Below are positions 1 to 5,339 of a stretch of 5,339 bases of DNA, one piece after another. This DNA is from Akkermansiaceae bacterium UBA2367 (lineage in GTDB: Bacteria; Verrucomicrobiota; Verrucomicrobiia; Verrucomicrobiales; DEV007). The stretch is from contig DDTJ01000024.1 in the NCBI GenBank assembly GCA_002344525.1, forward strand, positions 1 through 5,339, written 5' to 3'. Each line of letters starts with the position of its first letter. The first letter of the stretch is position 1. Below the pieces are notes generated by a model, which saw only the letters and a program-made list of their open reading frames with translations, did no database searches and was not told the DNA's origin. Both the position numbers and the translations under genes were made by a program.

Positions 1-135
1 CTTATCTTGAAAGCGAATTGGAATCAAGCAGCTCGACGGCCTGGCTCTTGAACTCGGCGGTGTAGCGCTTGCGTTGCTTCTGGTTCATGGACATGGATTC
101 TGGTGGGTGGTGGTCCAGAAATCCAGCTCACCTCA
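1..135 (-). mobile_element. Left-end remnant of an IS3-family insertion sequence
   Basis: Read on the minus strand, the stretch holds a start region of an IS3-type orfA (2-94) preceded by about 40 bp of leader. The minus-strand sequence reading inward from 135 begins TGAGGTGAGCTGGATTTCTG. It has the TG-initiated, GGATTT-containing look of IS3-family terminal inverted repeats, so 135/136 is the probable outer boundary. The plus-strand reading frame becomes propeller-like just beyond that point. The other end of the element lies outside the window, so neither the partner repeat nor a target-site duplication can be checked. The boundary is inferred, while the transposase fragment itself is seen directly. 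Confidence 0.5.
2..94 (-). pseudogene. IS3-family transposase OrfA, N-terminal fragment
   Basis: The 30-residue reading frame starts with two alternative methionines (94 or 88) and continues NQKQRKRYTAEFKSQAVELL. This is the characteristic opening of IS3-family OrfA helix-turn-helix proteins (HTH_Tnp_1 type), with the basic lead-in followed by Y-T-x-E-F-K and A-V-x-L-L. OrfA normally runs for roughly 90-120 residues and is followed by OrfB with the DDE catalytic domain. Here a TAA stop at 2-4 ends the frame right after the first helix, following the atypical residues DSNSLSR. The loss could be a frameshift with remaining sequence to the left of the window, or a true truncation. No Shine-Dalgarno sequence is visible. 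It is not expected to be functional. Confidence 0.7.
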
Positions 136-765
136 ATCATCATTCCCTCCACGAGGACGAACACCCTTCTCCTCTCCATGGACCTCTACGGAGGCATCGC
201 CATGGCCGACCTCGACGCCGCTCGCGAGGGATCGTGGCGGGACCTGACCTACCATTCCGTCGCGCCGGACCAAAGCTGGGGTACCGCCTTCCCTGACCGG
301 GCCTTGGTCTATCCCTCGGGGAGCAATGACTATGTGTTCATCGCAAACGCCGGGATCGATGGCGGAGTCTCGTGGGTCGATCTCGCGGAGAGGCGGATCG
401 CCCAAACCCTGAATGCGCCTCCGGGTCTCTCGGCCCCTGTGTCAGTCGCCGCCGGGCGCTATCTGGTGGCCCCGGTGCCGGGAAAGCTGAAGTCCCGATC
501 TTTCGGCGCGTTGAAAGAAACCCGGCAGCCTCTCGCGGAACTATGTGTTTTCGAAATCAGCGGACGGGGCTCGGCCCCCGCGCTGTCGATGCGATCCGTG
601 CCCCTGCCTGTCGCCGCGGAACTCGCCGCTCCCGTGTCGCCCGAAGCCAACGACCTCGTCCTGCTGTCGTCGGGCAGCGAGTTTCTGGTCGTAAAGGCGG
701 CTACGGGCCAAGTCGTTGACCGACAGGACGCGGCGGGCCGCATCGCCCGCTTGGGATTTCGCTGA
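136..765 (+). CDS. Beta-propeller-like protein, 5'-truncated C-terminal part
   Basis: About 209 residues survive. The sequence shows repeating beta-strand units of the YVTN/WD40-like kind. Examples are YVFIANAGIDGGVSWVDL followed by a strand-turn stretch, and near the end LVLLSSGSEFLVVKAATGQV, each with the 'value displayed, then Asp/Gly turn' rhythm of propeller blades. I cannot name a family or a catalytic residue. There is no signal peptide or initiation context, and the frame is open back to a stop at 49-51, running through the presumed IS end. I therefore read it as the 3' remnant of a longer gene cut by the insertion. A GTG at 103 and ATGs at 178 and 202 could serve as restarts. It ends 57 bp before the phytase-esterase-like gene on the same strand, so an original operon is plausible. 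The coding nature is likely, but whether it is still expressed is unknown. Confidence 0.6.
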   Translation: MIIPSTRTNTLLLSMDLYGGIAMADLDAAREGSWRDLTYHSVAPDQSWGTAFPDRALVYPSGSNDYVFIANAGIDGGVSWVDLAERRIAQTLNAPPGLSAPVSVAAGRYLVAPVPGKLKSRSFGALKETRQPLAELCVFEISGRGSAPALSMRSVPLPVAAELAAPVSPEANDLVLLSSGSEFLVVKAATGQVVDRQDAAGRIARLGFR

Positions 766-822
766 TCGGTCGTTTTCACCAACTGCGTTTCGACTTCAAC
801 TCCCTGCCCATTCCGAAAACTC

Positions 823-2145
823 ATGATTCACCGATTTGCCAACATCAAACCCGCCGCATGGCTCGCTGCCTTTGCCCTCGTTCTCCCGGTGGCGCTGCCG
901 GTCCATGCCGACGAACCGGAAGTGACGGGAGTCTTTGTCTTTGCCGATATTCCTCTCAAGGAACTCCAGAACCGTGTCCTGCCCGGCAGCCTTCCGGAGG
1001 ATCGCGGCATCCTGCTCGGCGGCACAGGCAGCGACATGTATCGCGTCGCCAGCGACCCGGCGAATGTGTTCTATGTCTTGACGGATCGCGGCCCCAATGG
1101 CCTGATCCAAGTGGATGGCAAAAAACGCCGCACCTTTCCGGTGCCCGAATACACGCCCGCCATTTTGAAAATCCGCTTGGATGCGCCGGACAAGGTGGAG
1201 ATCCTGGAATATCTGCCCATTGTCAGCGAGTCGGGAAAACCCGTCACTGGGCTCCCGGCGCTGCCGCGCGATGAAACGCCCTACGACTACGCGGCGCAGC
1301 AGCAGTTGGAGCTCAATCCGAACGGGATCGACCCGGAGGGCCTCGTCCGCGCGCCGAACGGCGACTTTTGGATCGCGGAGGAATACGGCCCTTCGATCCT
1401 GCGGCTCGACGGGACGGGCAAGGTCGTCAAACGCTATGTGCCGGAGGGCATCGAATGGGCGGGCGCGGACTATCCCATCTCGGGCGTTCTGCCCGCCATC
1501 TACGAAAAGCGCAAGCGCAACCGGGGGTTCGAAGGATTGGCGATCAGCCCCGACGGCAAGACCCTGTTTACCGTCATGCAAAGCCCTCTTCACCATCCCG
1601 ACGCCGAAGCGGGCGACCGCTCGCGCCATGTCCGCATCCTCGCCTTCGACATCGCCACCGAGACCCCGGTCGCGGAATATGCCTATCTGCTGGAGCCTGC
1701 GGTCGAATTCGACCCCGAGAGCCCCGATGCGGACGAAATGAAACTGTCCGGCGCGATCACCCTCAGCGCCACTGAACTGTATATTCTCGAACGCACCGAC
1801 AAAGTCGCCAAAGTCTACTCCGTGGATCTCGCGAAGGGCACCAACCTGCTCGGCACCACGTGGGATGATCCTGCCACGTCGCCTTCGTTCGAGGCGGTGA
1901 CCGACCTTGCGGGCGCGGGTGTCGTCGTCCTGCCCAAAACATTGATCGTGGACCTCGATGCCTTGGAGGGGATGCCCGACAAGATCGAAGGCATCGCCTT
2001 GGCCGATGGCGAGACAATGGCCGTCATCAACGACGATGATTTCGACATGAACGACGCGACCTTCGACGACAAGGGTGCCTTTACGGGCCTTGGCAGCAAA
2101 TCCAAGGTGCTGCTGATCAAACTGCCGAATCTCCGTAAGCCGTAG
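823..2145 (+). CDS. Secreted esterase-like-activity-of-phytase family protein
   Basis: This is a 440-residue exported protein. Residues 1-29 form a Sec signal peptide (Arg/Lys-containing start, hydrophobic core WLAAFALVLPVALPV, likely cleavage after VHA29). The mature part carries the motif series I associate with the 'esterase-like activity of phytase' domain (Pfam PF13449): TDRGPNG at 87-93, GIDPEGLVR at 168-176, FWIAEEYGPSILRLD at 182-196, NRGFEGLAISPDGKTLF at 233-249, and an Asp-rich INDDDFD at 402-408 before the C-terminal strand. The acidic clusters suggest metal binding, and the fold is expected to be a propeller. Family members are annotated as phytase- or phosphoesterase-like, but the substrate cannot be read from sequence. 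The ATG at 823 is chosen because the signal peptide begins there. There is no clear Shine-Dalgarno sequence, as at the other starts in this window. It lies just downstream of the propeller remnant and is apparently intact. A 487-residue antisense frame over it is a GC-driven shadow. Confidence 0.9.
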   Translation: MIHRFANIKPAAWLAAFALVLPVALPVHADEPEVTGVFVFADIPLKELQNRVLPGSLPEDRGILLGGTGSDMYRVASDPANVFYVLTDRGPNGLIQVDGKKRRTFPVPEYTPAILKIRLDAPDKVEILEYLPIVSESGKPVTGLPALPRDETPYDYAAQQQLELNPNGIDPEGLVRAPNGDFWIAEEYGPSILRLDGTGKVVKRYVPEGIEWAGADYPISGVLPAIYEKRKRNRGFEGLAISPDGKTLFTVMQSPLHHPDAEAGDRSRHVRILAFDIATETPVAEYAYLLEPAVEFDPESPDADEMKLSGAITLSATELYILERTDKVAKVYSVDLAKGTNLLGTTWDDPATSPSFEAVTDLAGAGVVVLPKTLIVDLDALEGMPDKIEGIALADGETMAVINDDDFDMNDATFDDKGAFTGLGSKSKVLLIKLPNLRKP

Positions 2146-2210
2146 CGACCACGGCACACCGGGACGGTTGCCCCGCTCGGCTACCACCGGATGGCTGGAT
2201 CGGCAGCATC

Positions 2211-2232
2211 GGATTTCCCGAGGGAACCATCC
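2211..2232 (+). terminator. Possible transcription terminator hairpin
   Basis: GGAT-TTCCC pairs with GGGAA-(CC bulge)-ATCC across a GA loop, giving about nine base pairs. It lies 66 bp after the stop codon of the phytase-like gene. No U-tract follows directly; an ACTTTTA run occurs about 12 bp later. This is position-based support for a terminator or 3'-end stabilising hairpin, and it is weak. Confidence 0.25.
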
Positions 2233-2285
2233 AATCGTCCAAACTTTTATCACAGCCATCCCATGGGAGGGCAGGGCTTACGCAT

Positions 2286-2394
2286 GAAGTGCGGGCAAAG
2301 CGGGCCGGCGGTACTCGTAGAGAAGTTCGTGAGAACTTCTCCCCTCCAAAGCTCGGGGAACACCTGTCGAAGTTCTCACGAACTTCGCTACGAG
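2286..2394. repeat. Long palindromic intergenic repeat, copy 1
   Basis: The palindrome has two 26-bp arms at 2314-2339 and 2369-2394, with one mismatch and a 29-nt spacer. The spacer contains a further CCCC...GGGG pairing. The core GAAGTTCGTGAGAACTTC of each arm is itself a hairpin: GAAGTTC and GAACTTC arms around GTGA in the left arm and around TCAC in the right arm. The DNA can therefore form one long stem or two small ones. The preceding segment 2286-2305 matches 2408-2427 at about 16 of 20 positions, so the repeated unit extends upstream of the palindrome. It resembles REP/BIME- or MITE-like elements in architecture. No mobile gene is attached. Confidence 0.8.
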
Positions 2395-2407
2395 GCTCCG
2401 CAGACAG

Positions 2408-2521
2408 GAAGCGCGAACACAGCGGGCGGATGGTGCTCGTGCGTAGCGAAGTTCGTGAGAACTTCTCCCTTCCGAAGCCCGAGGGGACGCTTGTCGAAGT
2501 TCTCACGGACTTCGCTACAAG
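2408..2521. repeat. Long palindromic intergenic repeat, copy 2
   Basis: This second copy lies in the same orientation about 122-126 bp downstream of the first. Its arms at 2443-2465 and 2496-2518 (23 bp, one mismatch) carry the same GAAGTTC-GTGA-GAACTTC core, separated by a 30-nt spacer of different sequence. Relative to copy 1 there is a 4-nt insertion just before the left arm. Spacers differ more than arms between the copies, which suggests that the stem rather than the loop is maintained. Arms of one copy could also pair with those of the other. Confidence 0.8.
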
Positions 2522-2752
2522 GCGCCGTTCTCGCGGCGTCTCGATTTTCCATCGTTTGGTGCGATTTTCGGAAATTCAGGGTTCGCAGTCTTTTCTGTGA
2601 CGATTTATGCGTAAGCCTTGATGGGATGGTTGAAAGTAGCGAGCCTGGACTCATTGGCTGCAAAAGGGTTTGGGAAGATCTGAAAATGGAAAGGAGGGTG
2701 TTTTTGGACCGGAAAACTGGCAATCGGCTCCCAGCAAAGCGAGCCGTTCGCG

Positions 2753-2767
2753 CCTTGTCAGACAAGG
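2753..2767. repeat. Short perfect hairpin
   Basis: CCTTGTC and GACAAGG form seven perfect pairs around a single A. It lies just upstream of the larger inverted-repeat cluster and may belong to it. No T-run follows, so it is not a convincing intrinsic terminator. Confidence 0.4.
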
Positions 2768-2785
2768 GGGCGAGACCTGCTCTCC

Positions 2786-2980
2786 GCGCCAAAGGCACCT
2801 TCCATATCAGCCTGGGTCAACGGCCCAGCTGACGGTCCGGGGACGGGGGGAGGGCTGAAGGCCCGATCCAGCGGCAAGCTTGGCCGGGCGGGATGGATCG
2901 GGCTTTCAGCCCCCCTCGTTTTCCGGGGCCGGATTCCCAGGCCGTCGGCCTGGGCTGGCATTGGGCCGCGCCTTTGGCGC
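2786..2980. repeat. Large imperfect nested inverted repeat
   Basis: The outermost arms GCGCCAAAGGC (2786-2796) and GCCTTTGGCGC (2970-2980) are perfectly complementary. Further in, 2808-2828 pairs imperfectly with about 2937-2957. The innermost arms 2852-2870 and 2894-2912 (19 bp, one mismatch; GGGCTGAAGGCCCGATCCA on the left) enclose a 23-nt loop centred on CAAGCTTG. The right side contains its own perfect palindrome CCCAGGCCG-T-CGGCCTGGG (2936-2954), and GCGCC-TTT-GGCGC (2968-2980). The whole is either one long foldback of about 195 bp or two diverged copies of a short element in opposite orientation. Confidence 0.65.
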
Positions 2981-2984
2981 TGAA

Positions 2985-2999
2985 ATCATTGGCAATGAT
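2985..2999. repeat. Hairpin near the kinase 3' end
   Basis: ATCATT and AATGAT pair over a GGC loop, 31 bp beyond the stop of the kinase pseudogene when read on the minus strand. It may act as a transcript 3'-end structure, but the stem is short and AT-rich. Confidence 0.25.
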
Positions 3000-3029
3000 G
3001 GGATGCTGTGAACCTTTCCAGACTTGGTA

Positions 3030-3751
3030 TTACGCCTCCTTGGCGGCCTTCCGGCGCGTGCGCCGTTCTGGCTCGGGCGCGAGGGTCATCTCCGGGGTCA
3101 CGCGGATGCCCATGCGCTTGTAGTAGTCGAGCATCTTCGCGGTGGCGACGCGGCCGGCTTCGAGGACGATCGCGGAGGTGTCGGTTGGGACGCTGGGCTT
3201 CGGTTCCATGAGTTTAAAGGAAGTAAGGAGTTCTCGCAGTTCGGCGAGGGAATGGTCCTTGTCCGTGGCGATCTGTTGCGGAGGAGGCACTCGATTCTCC
3301 CACACTCCCATTCGTCCGCAAGGGGCAGGTAGTCGTCGAGGAGATGGCGCAAGCTGCGTTCGTAGCGGCGGACGACGTCCTCCGATGGGACGTGATGCCC
3401 GCCGAGGCGCACGCGCTCCACCGCCTGCGCCGCCGACCCGATCATCACGTAGTGCAGGACCACGCGGAAGCCGCGGGCCCTCGCCTCGCGCAGCATCGCG
3501 ACGTAGGTCTTCCCGCTGAGGGTCGATTCGAGGGCGAAGCTCGCGCCCGCCTCGATCATCACCCGGACCTCCTCGATCACGAGACGCCCCGCCTTGAAGG
3601 CGCAGAGCGAGGCGCAGAGCGAGGAGAGGCCCCGGGCGATCTCGTCGGCGTTGAGGAAACGCATCAGCCCGAGGCGGGGGAGTAGCTCCTTCGCCAAGGT
3701 CGTCTTGCCCGCGCCGTTGCAGCCGCCGATGAGGCAGAGGGTGGGAGTCAT
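3030..3751 (-). pseudogene. Zeta-toxin-like P-loop kinase, frameshifted
   Basis: The ATG at 3751 begins TPTLCLIGGCNGAGKTT, with a Walker A motif (G10-x4-G15-K16-T17) right at the N terminus. Then come FLNADEIARGLS (32-43), SFALESTLSG (71-80), GGHHVPSEDVVRRY (117-130) and DDYLPLADEW (139-148). This is the motif order of COG4185-type 'predicted ABC-type ATPase'/zeta-toxin-like proteins. After W148 the frame leaves homology and stops at 3098. The -1 frame gives the expected continuation VWENRVPPPQQIATDKDHSL and runs to a TGA at 3030-3032. Adding one G to the GGG run (3307-3309) would rebuild a ~240-residue protein with W-G-V-W-E-N. The last ~60 residues, including AKMLDYYKRMGIRVTP and a basic end, look like an extra module. 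True zeta toxins phosphorylate UDP-GlcNAc, but the substrate here is unknown. An upstream start at 3841 is less likely. The break may be a real mutation or a sequencing error. Confidence 0.8.
3600..3623. repeat. 12-bp perfect tandem duplication
   Basis: GCGCAGAGCGAG occurs twice in a row inside the kinase gene and encodes SLCA-SLCA (residues 44-51) just before FKAGRL. The segment has the length I expect for this family at that point, so it need not be a net insertion. Confidence 0.5.
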
Positions 3752-3839
3752 CGTCACTCGGTCGCACAGTCCGGAAAGGTGTTCAAGGGGATGGTTTCTT
3801 TCGACGGAACTTCCCGCGCCGTATCCGGTTTCATCGGCC
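3752..3839. promoter_or_regulatory. Divergent intergenic region, probable promoters
   Basis: These 88 bp separate the kinase start (minus) from the esterase start (plus), so both promoters must lie here or inside the opposite gene. I cannot identify convincing -35/-10 boxes or an operator. No purine-rich ribosome-binding site precedes either ATG. Confidence 0.35.
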
Positions 3840-4943
3840 ATGAAAACCGTCCTTCCGGCCTGTCTCCTGGCTTTCCCCTTCCTCCTCACCGCGCAGGAGA
3901 ATTTCTTCGACCGCCGGGATGCGGACGGTGACGGAAAATGGAGCCGCGAGGAGCTGCCCGAACGGCTGCGAGAGGATTTCGAGCGCCTCGACACCGACCG
4001 GGACGGCTTCCTCTCCCGCGAGGAGGCTGCCGCCGCCCGCCCCAAGCGCCCGAACAGCGGTGGCCCGGGCGGGGGAAAGGGAGGGCCGCGCCCGCACGAA
4101 GGCGTGAAGGCGATCCGCGATCTCGACTACGCGGGCACGGGGAATCCCCGGCAGCGGCTCGATCTCTACCTGCCCGAGAAGCGCGAGGGCGAGGGGCCGC
4201 TCCCGGTCGTCGTCTTCATCCACGGCGGAGGCTGGCAGAACGGCGACAAGTCCGGCGGCGGAAGGCGCGTCGCCCCCTACGTCGCGACCGGGAAGTATGC
4301 GGGCGTCTCCGTCGGCTACCGGCTCAGCGACGAGGCGCAGTGGCCTTCGCAGATCCATGACTGCAAAGCCGCGATCCGCTGGATCAAAGCGAACGCGGCG
4401 GAGCGCGGCCTCGACCCGGACCGCATCGCCGTCTGGGGCACCTCCGCAGGCGGCCATCTCGTCGCCATGCTCGGCGTCTCGGACGGGGTCGAAGGACTCG
4501 AGGGCGAGATCGGACCGCACCTTGGACAAAACGCGAAGGTGAAATGCGTCGTGGACTTCTTCGGCCCCGCCGAAATGCTCACCTTGGGCAGCCGCCACGA
4601 CAACCCCAACTCACCCCGGGCGAAGCTCCTCGGCGGTTCGGCCGAGGAGAATCCTAACAAATCCAAAAACGCCTCGCCCGTCGAACATGTCACAGCGGAC
4701 GACGCCCCTTTCCTCATCGTGCATGGGACGGAGGACCGCACCGTGCCCTACGAGCAATCCACGACTCTTGAGAAGAAGCTCGAAGTCGCGGGCGTCTCGG
4801 CAATCCTCCTCACCGTCGAGGGCGGCGGACACGGGCAAGGCTTCGGCGGGGCCGTGGACGAGGCCGTCGCCGCCTACCTCGGGCAGCAGCTCCTCGGAGA
4901 AAAACGGGAACTGACGGACGGGACGGTGAAGGCGGGGGAGTGA
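3840..4943 (+). CDS. Secreted EF-hand alpha/beta-hydrolase esterase
   Basis: This 367-residue protein has a short Sec signal peptide (residues 1-18, cleavage after LLTA18). Two EF-hand calcium loops follow: D27-x-D29-x-D31-G-x-W-x-x-x-E38 and D51-x-D53-x-D55-G-x-L-x-x-x-E62. Next is a Gly/Pro/Lys-rich linker (about 67-88), then an alpha/beta-hydrolase domain of the BD-FAE/esterase-lipase type. The oxyanion motif HGGGW is at 128-132 and the nucleophile elbow GTSAGG at 200-205 with Ser202. The acid is Asp299 in HGTEDRTVP and the base His331 in GGGHGQGF. The triad is complete, so hydrolase activity is likely. Relatives include bifunctional feruloyl/acetyl-xylan esterases, but the substrate is not determinable. 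Calcium loops suggest a Ca-stabilised extracellular or periplasmic enzyme. The ATG at 3840 is chosen because the signal peptide starts there; extending upstream adds a non-signal-like tail overlapping the kinase gene. Cys8 is not in a proper lipobox. Confidence 0.92.
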   Translation: MKTVLPACLLAFPFLLTAQENFFDRRDADGDGKWSREELPERLREDFERLDTDRDGFLSREEAAAARPKRPNSGGPGGGKGGPRPHEGVKAIRDLDYAGTGNPRQRLDLYLPEKREGEGPLPVVVFIHGGGWQNGDKSGGGRRVAPYVATGKYAGVSVGYRLSDEAQWPSQIHDCKAAIRWIKANAAERGLDPDRIAVWGTSAGGHLVAMLGVSDGVEGLEGEIGPHLGQNAKVKCVVDFFGPAEMLTLGSRHDNPNSPRAKLLGGSAEENPNKSKNASPVEHVTADDAPFLIVHGTEDRTVPYEQSTTLEKKLEVAGVSAILLTVEGGGHGQGFGGAVDEAVAAYLGQQLLGEKRELTDGTVKAGE

Positions 4944-5050
4944 TCGGTCTTCACCATCTGTCGCTGCGGATCGGACGCCCCCACGACGCCTGACCGAGGG
5001 CCACTGATTTCGACCGCAGGTTCCCCCGTCGACTTTTCTGACATGACTCG

Positions 5051-5338
5051 CTAAGGCTGCGGGTTCTCGACTCTCTTACATATCTTCTTCACATTACCAA
5101 ATGGAATCACGAATTCCTTTTTGTCTCTGGAAAGACGGGTGTTCCGGGCCTCCATCGTCGTTGTATTCAGTATCTCCATCTCTCCAGCATCATTCACTTG
5201 CCATTTGCTGTCGGAACCACCTTTCCGATCCGATCATATGGTTCCGTCCGCCTCAAGCACAAGGGTCTGATTCTGCCATTCGGTATGCCAGACACTGCCG
5301 ACCAGTTCCTTGTACGTAAGCGTCCGATCCAGACCACT
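5051..5338 (-). pseudogene. Small beta-rich protein, C-terminal part, interrupted by TGA
   Basis: From the right edge, one minus-strand frame reads YKELVGSVWHTEWQNQTLVL, then EADGTI, then a TGA at 5234-5236. The same frame continues SDRKGGSDSKWQVNDAGEME and on to EFVIPFGNVKKICKRVENPQP before a TAG at 5051-5053. Sequence on both sides of the TGA looks like one protein: 'L-x-G-x-x-W', 'ADGT', 'W-x-V-x-D-x-G-E' and 'S-x-D-x-x-x-F' are in the order of small lipocalin-like or META-like beta-sandwich repeats found in secreted proteins. I cannot assign a named family. The 5' part lies outside the window. Codon use is more A-rich (AAA, AAG, ATA, AGA) than in neighbouring genes. It is convergent with the esterase, separated by 107 bp. 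A single nonsense change such as CGA to TGA would explain the break; sequencing error and stop readthrough are alternatives. Confidence 0.55.
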
Positions 5339-5339
5339 C

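Larger units (their letters stand above)
2146..3029. other. Non-coding, repeat-rich stretch between convergent genes
   Basis: This 884-bp region separates the 3' end of the phytase-like gene from the 3' end of the kinase pseudogene. No open frame here has a recognisable protein, and the frames that cross it translate the palindromes into meaningless repeated strings. It contains a weak hairpin at 2211-2232, two copies of a long palindromic repeat (2286-2521), and a nested inverted-repeat cluster (2753-2999). Between 2522 and 2752 I see nothing I can name. That segment is less GC-rich and holds an isolated purine-rich AAAGGAGGG at about 2690, without a convincing gene after it. Confidence 0.7.

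Noticed and set aside
796..2259. A 487-codon open frame on the minus strand
   Set aside because: It is antisense to the phytase-like gene, which has a signal peptide and family motifs. The minus translation is a GC-driven shadow without domain signals.
2286..2521. CRISPR array
   Set aside because: There are only two units of over 100 bp, each internally palindromic, with no short regular repeat-spacer pattern and no cas genes.
2191..2832. A 213-codon plus-strand open frame in the intergenic stretch
   Set aside because: Its translation simply reads through both palindromic repeats and shows no protein-like domain or start context.
3840..3866. Lipoprotein signal on the esterase (Cys8)
   Set aside because: The residues before Cys8 are L-P-A, a poor lipobox, and the hydrophobic core continues beyond the cysteine to an A-Q cleavage site.
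3752..4045. N-terminal extension of the kinase frame to 4045
   Set aside because: It runs antisense through the esterase signal peptide and EF-hands, and its translation is low-complexity Ser/Arg. The Walker A motif fits a start at 3751.
4944..5050. Terminator or small RNA after the esterase
   Set aside because: I found no stable stem followed by a T-run in this short gap.
5101..5319. A 72-codon plus-strand open frame
   Set aside because: It is the antisense shadow of the more protein-like minus-strand frame and is rich in Ser, Cys and Pro without pattern.

Overview
The window is GC-rich and carries about six protein genes, at least four of them damaged. No 16S rRNA or other decisive taxonomic marker is present. 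A secreted EF-hand plus alpha/beta-hydrolase esterase, start codons without clear Shine-Dalgarno sequences, and abundant structured intergenic repeats suggest a member of the PVC group, most likely Verrucomicrobiota. That assignment is inference.

Left part (1-2145). The window opens with the 5' end of a decayed IS3-type transposase orfA on the minus strand. Next to it, on the plus strand, is the C-terminal part of a beta-propeller-like protein whose 5' end appears to have been removed by the insertion. After 57 bp, on the same strand, comes an intact secreted protein of the 'esterase-like activity of phytase' type. The propeller remnant and this gene may once have formed an operon.

Middle (2146-3029). 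This is an 884-bp non-coding stretch between two convergent genes. It holds two copies of a ~110-bp direct repeat, each a large palindrome built from smaller hairpins. A second cluster of nested inverted repeats lies at about 2753-2999.

Right part (3030-5339). A zeta-toxin-like/COG4185-type P-loop kinase on the minus strand is broken by an apparent one-base loss in a G-run. It is divergent from an intact secreted EF-hand esterase with a complete Ser-Asp-His triad. Convergent to the esterase, at the right edge, is a fragment of a small beta-rich protein. Its reading frame is interrupted by a TGA and it has no useful start codon, so it is easily missed by ORF calling.

Functionally, the two intact genes encode exported proteins: one predicted hydrolase/propeller-type phosphoesterase-like protein and one carbohydrate or aryl esterase. 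The rest looks like an accessory region undergoing gene decay. I see no clear new multi-gene system. The most distinctive signals are the two repeat families, the frameshifted kinase with its unusual C-terminal tail, and the hidden broken reading frame at the right end.
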